Below, piece by piece: positions 52,650 through 64,000 of a stretch of DNA of 64,000 nucleotides. The notes beneath the pieces are model-generated. The model did not search any database, was not told where the DNA came from, and saw only the letters and a program-made list of their open reading frames with translations. The position numbers and the translations under genes are program-made. Numbering within the stretch: the stretch's first letter is position 1; the number at the start of each line of letters is the position of its first letter. The DNA is taken from the NCBI RefSeq assembly GCF_963678635.1, contig NC_087069.1, positions 35,071,959 through 35,135,958 on the forward strand, in the 5' to 3' direction. This DNA is from Symsagittifera roscoffensis (Eukaryota; Xenacoelomorpha; Acoela; Convolutidae).

Positions 52650-53380
52650 ACGCAGATGAACACGTTTGTTTAACTATTGAGTAGCAAAAATTGGTGAATA
52701 CTTATTATTCCTCTTGCGTCATTTAGCTGTTTGAACTAAGGGCGCCCCGCTTTTTAAATTGGTGCCAAAAAGTGTCTAGTCTGAAAAGTGTCTAGCTTAG
52801 TTTGTTATTTGCTATTTTGTATGAATCACAATTTTTTAAGCAAAATTCAAGCAGAATAAAACAAATCTGGAACATCTTCTTGTTTGAGCCTTATAACAGA
52901 TAACCATACAACCACACACGCAGATAAACTCGAGTGTTTAACTTTGAGCTTCCGTGGCCGAGTGGGTTAAGCACACGGCTCTCAAAAGGAATGGTCATGC
53001 GTTCTAATCCCACTTCATCGACGGTTGGAGTTGTCTCAGTGTCATCCGCCTTTCAAGGTGGGACAGGCTGCTGCGGCGAAAAGGATGGCATCTTTCTCCC
53101 CCACGGGTGGTCCTTCCACTGAGCAGGACCAGGAGCTATTAAAAAAATAGTTAACTACCGAGGAGCAAAAATTTGATGATTACTTTGTAAGACTTTTGCG
53201 TCATTTAGCTCTTTGAACTAAAGGTGCCCCGCTTTTTGAATTGGTACCAAAAAGTGTCTAGTCTGAAAAGTAATTTTGCTTTTTAATTAGTTAATTAAAA
53301 TTTTGAATTTAAGCACGGGTTTTTAGGCGAAACTCAAGCAGCATAAAACAAATCTGGAAGAACTTCTGGTTTCAGTAAGT
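52650..53380 (+). repeat. local tandem duplication around the SINE
   Basis: TTTAACTATTGAGTAGCAAAAATTGGTG...TGCGTCATTTAGCTGTTTGAACTAAGGGCGCCCCGC (from 52668) recurs after the SINE (from 53151) as TTAACTACCGAGGAGCAAAAATTTG...TGCGTCATTTAGCTCTTTGAACTAAAGGTGCCCCGC. The ~250-bp unit was duplicated before the SINE entered one of the repeated TTAACTA sites. Confidence 0.75.
52946..53149 (+). mobile_element. tRNA-derived SINE, copy 1
   Basis: The head has a perfect pol III A box, TGGCCGAGTGGG (52955-52966), and a B box-like GTTCTAATCC (53001-53010; consensus GTTCGANTCC). The GTGGCCGAGTGGGTTAAG start is of tRNA-Ser/Leu type. The tail runs through a ~130-bp body (TCATCCGCCTTTCAAGGTGG) to CTATTAAAAAAATAG. 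TTAACT-type words flank it on both sides (52938, 53151), probably the target duplication. It is not a functional tRNA: there is no acceptor-stem pairing or 3' partner. Confidence 0.75.
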
Positions 53381-53935
53381 GATTTTTGCCTTCGTTTGAG
53401 CTGCTCCCAAGTTGGATACTTTGTCTAATTTCTCTGAACAAATCTTCAATACTATTATTATCCAGTATCTTGTACAATTCTTATAAACAGGAGCAGATAG
53501 AAAAAGTCAAACAAAACACGCAATTACAAAACAAAATAACAAACAATCAAATCAGCCCTTTGCATATTCATTTGTCCCATTTAAGCTTTTCTGTACAGTT
53601 TCTTAATACAAGTGATCAAAAAAATTTTGGGGGTAATCTGAAAAGTATCTGAATGGAATTGCTTTAGTTTATTTCTCTTCTGCAAAGCGAAATTTTTGTT
53701 AATTGCACATAAAGCGCCGCTTTTAATTCCGATTACCGTCAATAAATATTCACTTTGCTCTCTCATTTTTTAGTGACTACTTTACTAACGCCTTTCAATC
53801 TATAAACACTCTTCCTCAAACAAAATCAAAAACAAAAATTAAGCAACAAAAATCAGGTAAGTTTTTTCTGTAAATTGATCAAGATAGTCATAATAGTCAT
53901 AAATCGAAGTTTTCGGTCTAAAATTTAAAGAATTC

Positions 53936-56900
53936 TTAAAGTCGCGCCATCAGTCTTTTCTTAAGTCCCGTTGCTCAAGTGTTTTCTTAAGTTGCGCCGT
54001 TAATCTTTTCTTAAGTCGCACCGCTTAAGTCTTTTTTTAAGTCGCGGCGTCAGTCTTTTTTTAAGTCGTGGCGTCTGTCCTTTATAAGTAGCCATATCAG
54101 TTTTTTCTTAAGTCGCAGCGGCTGTACTTTCCTACTTCGCGCCGTCAGTCTTTTCTTAGGTCGCGCTGTCAGTCTTCTTATAGGTGGCGCCGTCAGCCTT
54201 TTCGTAAGTCACGGCTTCGGTCTTTTCGTAAGTCGCGGCTTCGGTCTCTTTAAAAGGCGCGCCGTCAGTCTTTTCTTAAGTCACGCCGTCGGTCATTTCT
54301 TAAGTCGCGCCGCTTATGTCTTTTTTTTGGGTCGCGGCATCTGTTCTTCGTTAAGCCGTGTCTTCAATTTTTTGTTGATTCGAGTCTTTCTCCGTCGGTC
54401 TTTTCTTAAGTCTCGTCAGAAGTCTTTTCTTGAGTCGCAACGCACAAGTGTTTTCTTAAGGCGCGCCGCTTGAGTCCTTTCTTGGGTCGCAGCATCTAAC
54501 CTTTCTTGAGCCTCGTCGTCAATCTTTTCTTTAGTCGCGTCGTCAGTCTTTTCTTAAGTCGTGCCATTAGTCTATTCTTGAGTCGCGGCACTCAAGTGTT
54601 TTCTTAGGTCGCGCCGTCAGGTTTTTCGTAAGTCACGGCTTCAGTCTTTTCGTAAGTCTCTGCTTCAGTTTTTTCGTAAGTCGCGCCGTCAGTCTTTACT
54701 TAAGTCGTGCCGTCAGTCTTTTAGCAATTCACTGCTTCAATCTTTCGGAAGTCGCTGCTTCAGTCTTTTCGTAAGTCGCGCCGTCAGTCTTTTCTTAAGT
54801 GACCCCGTCAACTTTTTCATAACTCTCTCCGTCATTCTTTTCATTGGTCGCGTCGTCAGTCTTTTCTTATGTCACGGCTTCAGTCTTTTCCTAAGTCGCT
54901 ACTTCAGTCTTTTCGTAAGTCGCGCAGCCAGTCGTTTCTTAAATCACTCCGTCAGATTTTTCTTAAGTCGCGCCGTCATTCTTTTCTTAAGTCGTGCCAT
55001 CGTTTTTTCTTAAGTCGCGCTGTCAGGGCTATCAAAAGTCACGGCTTCAGTCTTTTCTTAAGTCTCTGCGTCAGTCTTTTTGTAAGTTGCGCAGTCAGTC
55101 TTTACTTAAGTCGCGACGTCAATCTCTTCTTAAGTTACACCGTCAGTTTTTTCTCAAATCTCGCCGTCATTCTTTTCGTAATTCGTGCCGTCATTCTTTT
55201 CTTGAATCGCGCCAAAAGTTTTTTTTCTTAAGTCGCACCGTCACTCTTTTCTAGATCACGCCTTCATTTTTTTCTTAAGTCGTGCCGTCAGTCTTTTAGC
55301 AATTCACTGCTTCAATCTTTCGGAAGTCGCTGCTTCAGTCTTTTCGTAAGTCGCGCCGTCAGTCTTTTCTTAAGTGACCCCGTCAACTTTTTCATAACTC
55401 TCTCCGTCATTCTTTTCATTGGTCGCGTCGTCAGTCTTTTCTTATGTCACGGCTTCAGTCTTTTCCTAAGTCGCTACTTCAGTCTTTTCGTAAGTCGCGC
55501 AGCCAGTCTTTTCTTAAATCACTCCGTCAGATTTTTCTTAAGTCGCGCCGTCATTCTTTTCTTAAGTCGTGCCATCGTTTTTTCTTAAGTCGCGCTGTCA
55601 GGGCTATCAAAAGTCACGGCTTCAGTCTTTTCTTAAGTCTCTGCGTCAGTCTTTTTGTAAGTTGCGCAGTCAGTCTTTACTTAAGTCGCGACGTCAATCT
55701 CTTCTTAAGTTACACCGTCAGTTTTTTCTCAAATCTCGCCGTCATTCTTTTCGTAATTCGTGCCGTCATTCTTTTCTTGAATCGCGCCAAAAGTTTTTTT
55801 TCTTAAGTCGCACCGTCACTCTTTTCTAGATCACGCCTTCATTTTTTTCTTAAGTCGCGCCATCAGACTTTTATCAGGTCGCCCCACCAGTCTTTTCGTA
55901 AGTCGCGCCGTCATTCTTTTCTTAAGTCTTGCCGTCAATCTTTTCTTAAGTCGCACCGTCACCCTTTTCTAAGTCACGTCGTCATTTTTTGCGTGAGTCG
56001 CGCCGTCAGTCTTTTCTTAGGTCGCGCCACCAGTTTTTTTTAAGTCGGGGCGTCTTAATGGGTTCAAAATTTTGGTCGTCCACTAAAAAAAGCTCAAAAA
56101 CAAAAAAAAATGATTTTAAATTATCATCAGAGTATATTGCCCAAATTTTAACGAATGCTTTTTGAGTTTTGAGTGACAAATTTGGAAAATTAAAAATTCC
56201 ACTGTAAAAGGCAAAATCAAAAGGCAATAAAAACTCTTTTTAAGAAAAATTAGTAGATATTTGGTAACCGGCAAATCATTCTCATTATTACTTCTCAATT
56301 TAAAAAATCTGGTAGAGTTGATAAAATAGTAAACACTTTAAAGATTAATTTTTGCTACCTTCAGTCTTTTTTTTAAACCCACCGCAGTTTTTTTTAAGTC
56401 GCGCCGTCAATCTTCTCGGAAGTCGCGCCGTCAATTTTTTCTTCCGCTGCGCCGTCAGTCTTCTCTTATCTCGCGCCACTGGTTTCTTCATAATTCGCGG
56501 CGTCTGTCTTTTCTTAAGTCACGGCGTCGGTCTTTTCTCAAGTCGCGCCGTCAGTTTTTTCTTAAATTGCGCCATAAGTCTTTTCGTAAGTCATGGCCTC
56601 AGTCTTTTCTTAAGTCGCGCCTTCAACCTTTTCCTAATGCACGCCTCCAGTTTTTTCTTAAGTCGCGCCTTCAACCTTTTCCTAATGCACGCCTCCAGTT
56701 TTTTCTTAAGTCGCGGCGTCTGTCTTTTCTTAAGTCACGCCATCAGTCTTTTCTTAAATTGCGCCATCAGTCTTTTCTTAAGTCACGGCCTCAGTCTTTT
56801 CTTAAGTCGCGCCGTCAATTTGCTGTTAAGTCGCGCCATCAGTTTTTTGTTAGGCCACGCAGTCGGTTTTTTCTTAAGTTGCACCGTGAGTTTTTTCTCG

Positions 56901-57884
56901 AGTTGCGCCACCACTCTTTTTTTAAGTCGCAGCATCTGTCCTTTCTAAGTCGCGGCGTTACTCTCTTCGTAAGTCGCGTGCCGTCAGTCTTTTCGTAAGT
57001 CACGTATTCAGTCTTTTCGAAAGTCGCGGCTTAAGTCTTTTCTTAAACTGCGCCATCAATTTTGTTCTTACTTCGCGGCGTCTGTCCTTTCTTAAGTCGC
57101 AGCGTTTGTCTTTTCTTAAGTCGCGCCGTCAGCGTTTTCTTAAATTGCGCCATCAGTCTTTTCGAAAGTCGCGGCTTAAGTCTTTTCTTGAGTCGCACCG
57201 TCAATCTTTTCTTAGGCCACGCCACCAGTTTTTTCTTAAGTCGCGTTGTCTGTCCTTTCTTGTGTCACGGCGTCAGTTTTTTCTTAAGTTGCGCCGGCAG
57301 TCTTTTCTTAAATTGCGCCAACAGTCTTTTCGTAAGTCACGGCTTCAGTCTTTTCTTAAGTCGCGCCGTCAATCATTTCTGAAGTCGCGCCGTCAATTTG
57401 TTCATAAGTCGCGCCATCAGTTTTTTCTTAGGTCACGCCGTCAGTTTTTTATTAAATCGCACCGTCGGTCTTTTCTTAAGTCGCGCCACCACTCTTTTCT
57501 TAGGTTGCTGCGTCTGTCCTTTCTTAAGTCGCGGCGTTACTCTCTTCGTAAGTCGCGCGCTGTCAATCTTTTCGTAATTCACGTCTTCAGTCTTTTCGAA
57601 AGTCGCGGCTTCAGTCTTTTCTTAAGTCGCGCTGTCAGTCTTTTCTTAAATTGCGCCATCAGTCTTTTCGTAAGTCATGGCCTCAGTCTTTACTTAGGTC
57701 GCGTCGTCAATCTTTTCTTAAGCCACGCCACCAGTTTTTCTTAAGTCGCGGCGTCTGTCCTTTCTCAACTCGCGCCGGCAGTCTTTTCTTAAGTCAATTA
57801 CCAATATTAGATTTCCAACATAAAGTCCCGCCCGCCTGGAACTGCCAAATTTGGGTCTGACCGTTCTTTTCTTAAGTCGCGGAC
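53936..57884 (+). repeat. 24-bp satellite array, copy 2
   Basis: Same unit and same order of variants as 47797-51215. One 575-bp block was duplicated (about 54702-55276 and 55277-55851), and the same ~300-bp AT-rich interruption sits at 56057-56359. From about 55850 to 57880 it is nearly base-for-base identical to copy 1. Confidence 0.95.
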
Positions 57885-58531
57885 TTCGAACCGGGCGTAT
57901 CACAACACAAATTTATAAAGCAGCACCATCGCTTAAATAAACTTTCCAACAGCCACTGAACTATATATACATGAACCGTTTCATGTTGATCATATAACAG
58001 TTTTTCATGATTTTCACAAATGATCTCCCACAGCTCGAAGGAAACGTCCAGGAATTTTGATCCAACCAATCGAGTATTTGGTCCACTCAAATGACCAAGA
58101 CACATCGTCAATATTTCACTCAAACTCAATCATCCTGTTAAAACAAAACTTTTTGAAAGAAAAAAAAACGTTACAATGAACCTTATAACTAACATAATTA
58201 TGACATCTTCAAAAACTACACGATATATCCAGGTCCTACTCAAGCAATTTTAACCGCATGATTTACATTTTGGTTTCTTCTAACCGAAGCTAAAAATTTT
58301 AGGGATTTAGCCACTGTCTTCATACAAGTCACTACGATTAGTTAAACTAGTCGCGATTGAATTTCACAAAGAATTTTTTCGATTACAAATGACACTTGAA
58401 CATCTTGCCATTAGAAAATATGATGAATTCCAAAAGTTTGTTTAGCAATTTAAAAAATTTGTTTATCATCAAACAAACTTTGCATGTCAACTCTAGAATA
58501 CGAGTTTGTGATCAAAAAATTCAAACATATT
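57885..58531. other. unique flank of the array, copy 2
   Basis: Counterpart of 51216-51862 with hardly any differences (for example CATGATTTTC here, CATGTTTTTC there). No gene. Confidence 0.5.
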
Positions 58532-58930
58532 AGAGGCGCGGACCCAGGAGTTTCTCGAGAGGGGGGCGGCGGATTTTCCAAAAAGTTTTGAGATTTTTTT
58601 CGACTTTTTTATTAGGTCGACCAAATTGATTTTCTGAGCTCTCCCACATCACTATGAAGACCCTGGATTGACCAAATTTTCTGCTAACTATATATATGGG
58701 CGCCTTGCAAAAATGTGTCTCTTAGGCAGTCTAGGGATTCAAGATTAACTCAATGAGGGTTGTTTTGAGGTTTGTTCTTGATCACTGTGATCCCCTCATG
58801 ATCCTTTGGGATCCCCTGTGATCCAGTGTGATCAACAAACCTCACGATGCTCGTCGTTGAGTTAATCTTGATTCTCTAGACTGGCTAAGAGATACAATTT
58901 ACTCTAGACTCTAGACTGGCTAAGAGACTC
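58532..58930 (+). repeat. foldback miniature element, copy 2
   Basis: Counterpart of the element at 51863, with clearly more differences than the preceding flank (CGCGGACCCAGGAG, GAGGGGGGCGGCGG, CCCCTGTGATCCAGTGTGATC). The hairpin arms are kept. Confidence 0.6.
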
Positions 58931-59651
58931 TATTTGTAAAAGTTACCAATTAGTAAATGTAACCAATGATGATCCACAAAGAGGCCTAGAGTTTTGTAAT
59001 CATACCAATTTTATTGATAAGGCCACCGCATCTAATGTTTTAAATTAAATTTAGATTTGGATATAATTGAAGAAAATTGAAGCTGAAACATAGAAATGTT
59101 TTAACAAGTGATTAATACAAATCTATTGAGAAAATTTTGTTTTTCGAAATTTGAACGTTAAGGTGCAAAAGTGGTACCCCAAAAGCTTAATGGGAATCGA
59201 AAACAAAATTTTGGCCACAAAGTTAGGGCTAAAAGTTTTTTCTGATTCTTGCATTTCTAACACTTCAATGGACCTTAAAAAAGAAAAACAAAACATTTTA
59301 GGAAAAAAAAGAAAAAAATGCGAGTATGTACCAAATTACCCACACACAACCATACACGCAGATGAACACGTTTGTTTAACTATTGAGTAGCAAAAATTGG
59401 TGTATACTTATTATTCCTCTTGCGTCATTTAGCTGTTTGAACTAAGGGCGCCCCGCTTTTTAAATTGGTGCCAAAAAGTGTCTAGTCTGAAAATTTTTGC
59501 TTTTTAATTTGTTATTTGCTATTTTATATTAATCACGATTTTTTAAGCAATACTCAAGCAGCATAAAACAAATCTGGAACATTTCTTGTTTGAACCCTAT
59601 AACAGATAACCATACAACCATACACGCAGATAAACTCGAGTGTTTAACTAT

Positions 59652-59854
59652 GAGCTTCTGTGGCCGAGTGGGTTAAGCACACGGCTCTCAAAAGGAAGGG
59701 TCATGCGTTCTAATCCCACTTAGGCGACAGTTGGAAGGGTCTCAGTGTCATCCGCCTTTCAAGGTGGGACAGGCTGCTGTTGCAAAATGGATGGCATCTT
59801 TCTCCCCCACGGTTGGTCCTTGCACTGAGCAGGACCAGGAGCTATTAAAAAAAT
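59652..59854 (+). mobile_element. tRNA-derived SINE, copy 2
   Basis: Same element as at 52946, duplicated with the segment rather than inserted anew: same neighbours and same TTAACTA flanks. The A box TGGCCGAGTGGG and the GTTCTAATCC box are intact; the body differs at several positions (TTGCAAAATGG for CGGCGAAAAGG). Confidence 0.75.
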
Positions 59855-60638
59855 AGTTAACTACCGAGGAGCAAAAGTTTGGTGTTTACTTTTTATGCCT
59901 TTTGCGTTATTTAGCTCTTTGAACTAAAGGTGCCCCGCTTTCTGAATTGGTACCAAAAAGTGTCTAGTCTGAAAAGTAATTTGGCTTTTTAATTAGTTAA
60001 TTAAAATTTTGAATTTAAGCACGGGTTTTTAGGCGAAACTCAAGCAGCATAAAACAAATCTGGAAGAACTTCTGGTTTCAGTAAGTGATTTTTGCCTTCA
60101 TTTGAGCTGATCCCAAGTTGGATACTTTGTCTAATTTCTCTGGACAAATCTTCAAAACTATTATTATCCAGTATCTTGTACAATTCTTATAAACAGGAGC
60201 AGATAGAAAAAGTTAGACAAAACACGCAATTACAAAACAAAATAACAAACAATCAAATCAGCCCTTTGGATAATCATTTGTCCCATTTAAGCTTTTCTGT
60301 ACAGTTTCTTAATACAAGTGATCAAAAAAATTTCGGGGGTAATCTGAAAAGTATCTGAATGGAATTGCTTTAGTTTATTTCTCTTCTGCAAAGCGAAATT
60401 TTTGTTAATTGCACATAAAGCGCCGCTTTTAATTCCGATTACCGTCAATAAATATTCACTTTGCTCTCTCATTTTTTTCAGTGACTACTTTACTAGCGCC
60501 TTTCAATCTATAAACACTCTTCCTCAAACAAAATCAAAAACAAAAATTAAGCAACAAAAATCAGGTAAGTTTTTTCTGTAAATTGATCAAGATAGTCATA
60601 ATAGTCATAAATCGAAGTTTTCGGTCTAAAATTTAAAG

Positions 60639-63040
60639 ATAAGAAACAATGACAATTGGTGAAGCAAAAATTGATTGCAACTTGCTTGCACTTTTGAATG
60701 CAAATTTACAAAAAAATTGACCATATTACTCTTCAAATTGTTTTGACAAGTAAAAGTTTGAGGTTTAAAAAATGTTTTAAAGGAGGTTTTGAGCTACTAT
60801 TGCACTGTGCACTGGTATAGAGATTAACTTTTGTTTGTTTGTTAGATGTTTCAAAAAAGCAGATTGATTTCGTCAGCAATGAGATAATTAGACAAAATTT
60901 ACTGCACGTTATGAGCTGGTTTGACAAATGATGATGCTCTTATTGAAAAATTAATGGTTTGATGTAACTTAAACGCGGGAAAGACTTGAAAATTGTTTTA
61001 GAAAAAGCAATAGATATCTGTTGACCGGAAGTTTATTTTCACTATTTCTCTTCGAACTTAAAAAACCTAGTTTGTTGTTAACAAATATGACATTTTAGAA
61101 GTTAGTGCCATCATTTCGATATCATCTGAATTCGGGGATGTTTCAATATTACGTTTCGTTATATTTCCAGTTTTTTTTCTATAACTATTTTTTGTTAATT
61201 TTTAGTGAAATTGATCATATTACACTTTCTATAGTAAAAATCGGAGTTTTACAGAAGGTTTTATAAGACTTTTTGAGCTACAACTGCATAGTTTTGAGTG
61301 CTCTAGCACAAAACTGCGCACTTGTTCCGAGATTAATTTTGGGCAGTACGTTATATGATACAAAACAAGCAGCTTGATTCTGTCAACAACGTTTTGATAA
61401 GGCGACAAAAATTTTGCAATTTATGAGCTAGTACGACAAATGATGATGCTTTTTCTGAAAATTTTTTGTCTATTATAAGTTGAATGCGTGTGATTTTTGA
61501 AAACTTGAAGTGTCCAAAAAACATGGTTTCAGAGCAGTTAACCCTAAAATATCACAACAGCAGAATTATCATTTACATCTTAAATTCAAAAAGCTTAATT
61601 TGCAGAAGCTGGGTTCACTCACTTTCTATCCAATCTGGGGACAGTAAGACTCAAGCTGAAACAATGTAGTGTAGCACAAGGCCCTTTAATTTTTTATTAT
61701 AATTAAATGACTTCGCAATTGTGTAGGTAAAAATCAAAATAAGTATATTTACCTACAATAAAAATTTATGCGAACAAATCAACAATAGTTCAATACCGCT
61801 CAAAAACTATAATAACAAAAAACTCAACTAGGTGTGCCATAATAAACTCAACTTAACTGATGATAAAATAGACAATTATCTATTTCGCACAAAAAGTTGA
61901 AAACGAAAAACTTTTTAAAAACCAGAAACTTTTTAAACAAAAACATTTTAAAACACTTGGAAATATCTGTTGATAACTAATTTTTTTTAAAATTCAAAAA
62001 TTGGATAGACAAAAAAACCTAACAGAGTAATATCAAATGTATATCACTTCAAAACGTTTTTCAGAGCACAGTGATTTATCAAGTCATCAAGTCTCAGTAC
62101 AGTCAACTCTTCAAATTGGCATTTTAATGTATGGTACAGCTAAAAAAAAAGAAATAGGAATTTCAGCTGGGCACAAACAAAATCCACGTAAAGTTTTCTC
62201 ATTGCGAATAAATCAACAGTACTTCAATACCGCTCAAAAAGTATAATAACAAAAATGTCATTTAGATGTGCCAAATAAAAACTCAAATCGAATACGCTTG
62301 ATTTATGATTCAACTATGATCTGAGTTATTTCTCTCAAACAACGAATACTTCCAATAGAGAATAAATACGTCAGAAGTTTTTCTGCGAAATATATCGCGC
62401 GTTAATTGTCCCAAATTGGCCAAAATGGCAATCTTTAAACCCCCATAATTTTACAAAAAATGATCACAGGTGAAATATCTTTTCAAATTTGAGCTCAAGA
62501 CAACAATACTTTTCGATTGATATTTACAAATTCCGTCAAAATTGGTTAGTTAAAAAGTCGAAATTTGTCTGAAGAAAAAAAACCCACCCCGAGCACAAAT
62601 ATTCCGTTATTTTCGTTTCGAAAGTCGGAACAACAACCCGAAAAGAGCTTTGTGCTAACACAGAATTTCACCATAAAATTGAATGATTTTGAACTGGAAG
62701 GACAAAAAGAAACTGGAACCGAACTTTCATGGATAATAATCAATTATATTGGATTTTCATTACCAGTCTCTATAAAATAACAAAAATTATCGATAAATAA
62801 CCCCATATAATCGATTATAAATTATTAATTTCAAAAAAATTATATCGAAAGAAAAACAATCCAATTCAATCGGTTATAATGGATTATAATCTATGTAGTT
62901 CAAGCTTTTTGTGTGTTGTTTTCATTTTTTCATAATTTTGTTAAACTTAAGTTAGTTATTTTGTTCTCTCGCTTAATTTCATTTTTTCCTATTTTCAATC
63001 GAGTTTATGAAAAATTACAAAAGTTGCCTATAGATCCCAC
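60639..63040. other. AT-rich sequence without a supported gene
   Basis: Contains the inverted dispersed repeat (62408-62518) and one plus-strand frame with protein-like composition (62565-62780) that may be a lone exon. Other frames are short. The repeated word ATCAACAGTACTTCAATACCGCTCAAAAA.TATAATAACAAAAA occurs near 61778 and 62212, a diverged local duplication. Confidence 0.5.
62408..62518 (-). repeat. dispersed repeat, copy B (inverted relative to 13581)
   Basis: Reads, on the minus strand, the same motifs as 13581-13687: TTGTTGTCTTGAGCTCAAAT, GAAAAGATATTTCACCTGTG and GGGGTTTAAAGATTGCCATT. Confidence 0.65.
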
Positions 63041-63043
63041 ACC

Positions 63044-63245
63044 AACCCCCCCCCCCCCCCCCACGCTTACCCGTACAAAAGTTACCTGTCACCGTGGGGA
63101 GGAGTACGTCGTGGGGGGCACGTCGTGGTTGGGAGATGCGAGGGGGATGCCGGTACCGGAGGGGGTATGTCGTGGGGTGGGTTTGGGTACGTTGGGGGGA
63201 GTTACGTTGGGGGGAGTTACGTTGGGGGGGGGGGGGGGGGGGGGA
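63044..63245 (+). repeat. low-complexity C-run and G-rich tandem block
   Basis: A run of about 17 C at 63045 is followed by G-rich sequence with units TTGGGGGGAGTTACG (three times, about 63188-63225), ending in a run of about 20 G. Proline- or glycine-rich frames in it are artefacts of the composition. Confidence 0.9.
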
Positions 63246-64000
63246 GGTACGTCCGGAAAAGTGAATGTAAACATTTCGAAATGATCATGGAGCTTATATT
63301 GATTCGAAAATTTCCTTCACAGAGACTTTCAAGTCCTTCAAGTCAAATTTCCTTCAAGTAAAAACAAAGACTTTGATGTCAAGTGTGGCTATAGTGCTGA
63401 CTTTTTTCTTCGCTTTTCATTTTTTGCACCAAATAGCTCTAATGATCATATGATGATTAACTGTTGATGAAAACAATTTTAAAAGAGTCAAAAAATTATA
63501 AGAGTCGTCTGAGAACGGGGTGATAAATTCAAGGGCCTTCTCGCAAAGAGATTTCACTTCGTTGCAAGAGTTCTGATTACTTGAATAGTTAATGGAATCT
63601 AAATTGCAAACAATTATTTTTTTTTGTTATCTGCCATACAGGGGGCTTTCCAGGGCAAATTTAAAAAAAATCGGAAGAGTGTCAAGCTTTTCAGTTTTAT
63701 AAAGAATTAATAAGTATTCTACCCTCTCCGGGAAAGCTAAGACGACACATTTGAGACGAAATTAGCTCTCAACGACTGAGCGACTGGTGATATTCTGTAC
63801 TAGGTTTGAAATTTTTCTGCTTTTTTTAACCAAATACTTCTTCACTAGTCTAAATTAGAAAAAAAATCAGATTTATAAGCTTTGAAAAACAGCAGAAAAA
63901 TGCATAAAGTTTGTCACAAGCTTTGACCAGCGACGTTTCACACTAATATCTTACACTCATATTTCATTTCGTCTTTTTCCATTGTGTCTAATTGAAAATT
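63246..64000. other. AT-rich sequence, nothing recognised
   Basis: No frame above background, no repeat and no RNA gene seen. One short local repeat (TTTCCTTCA...TTTCAAGTCCTTCAAGTCAAATTTCCTTCAAGT, 63309-63358). Confidence 0.5.

Larger units (their letters stand above)
53932..60638 (+). repeat. segmental tandem duplication, copy 2 (copy 1 = about 47797-53931)
   Basis: GTCGCGCCATCAGTCTTTTC starts at 47799 and 53941 (offset 6142). The offset becomes 6094 after a 48-bp (two-unit) loss, 6669 after an internal 575-bp tandem duplication, and about 6708 by the end. The shared end motif TCTAAAATTTAAAG is at 53930 and 60638. After it, copy 1 runs straight back into satellite (GAATTCTTAAAGTCGCG) and copy 2 into unique DNA. 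The order is head to tail. Confidence 0.95.

Noticed and set aside
52946-53020. Functional tRNA gene
   Set aside because: A and B boxes are present, but the cloverleaf is incomplete and a ~130-bp body with an A-rich tail follows. It is a SINE.
44421-57744. Dozens of long basic/aromatic ORFs (60-212 codons) in the 24-bp repeat region, some exactly duplicated
   Set aside because: They follow the 8-codon period of the satellite in several frames on both strands at once, show no unique sequence and end wherever a unit is mutated. They are satellite by-products.
63089-63274. Proline-rich peptide ORF PPPPPPPPNVTPPNVTPP
   Set aside because: Pure product of the G-rich tandem block.

Overview
This window is a piece of an animal (metazoan) genome, very probably an AT-rich invertebrate. 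The only host protein gene I can support is split by GT-AG introns that range from 260 bp to about 19.7 kb. Everything else is repeats, mobile elements and sequence with no recognisable gene. I cannot name the phylum from the sequence.

Host gene. Eight plus-strand exons between 495 and 38945 encode the C-terminal ~585 residues of a homologue of HPS1, the Hermansky-Pudlak syndrome 1 protein and a longin-domain subunit of BLOC-3, the Rab32/38 exchange factor. All seven intron phases agree, the exon lengths sum to a multiple of three, and the frame ends at a TAA at 38943-38945. The 5' part of the gene, with the first longin domain, lies left of the window.

Introns. Intron 2 carries a decayed minus-strand Ty3/gypsy relic (about 3085-6200) and hAT-like miniature elements. 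Intron 3 carries a ~1.4 kb tandem duplication full of inverted repeats. Intron 6 is almost entirely one provirus-like LTR element on the minus strand (17064-35764, 18.7 kb). It has 410-bp TG...CA LTRs, a 4-bp AAAA target duplication and a candidate primer-binding site. In transcription order it holds a small basic ORF, a long gag, protease, reverse transcriptase, RNase H and integrase, a membrane-anchored proline/serine-rich gene, an env resembling glycoproteins of chuvirus-like negative-strand RNA viruses, and an unrecognised gene after env. The copy is broken by at least eight in-frame stops and several frameshifts. The LTRs differ at about 9 of 410 positions.

Downstream. 38946-44367 is non-coding with diverged duplications. 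From 44368 a CpG-rich 24-bp satellite (core AAGTCGCGCCGTCAG-TCTTTTCTT) dominates. It sits in a head-to-tail segmental duplication (about 47797-53931 and 53932-60638) that also carries a foldback miniature element and a tRNA-derived SINE. The long reading frames in the satellite are a by-product of the 24-bp (8-codon) period. 60639-64000 shows no convincing gene.

The most interesting part is the giant env-bearing LTR element with its three extra genes. The satellite duplication comes second.
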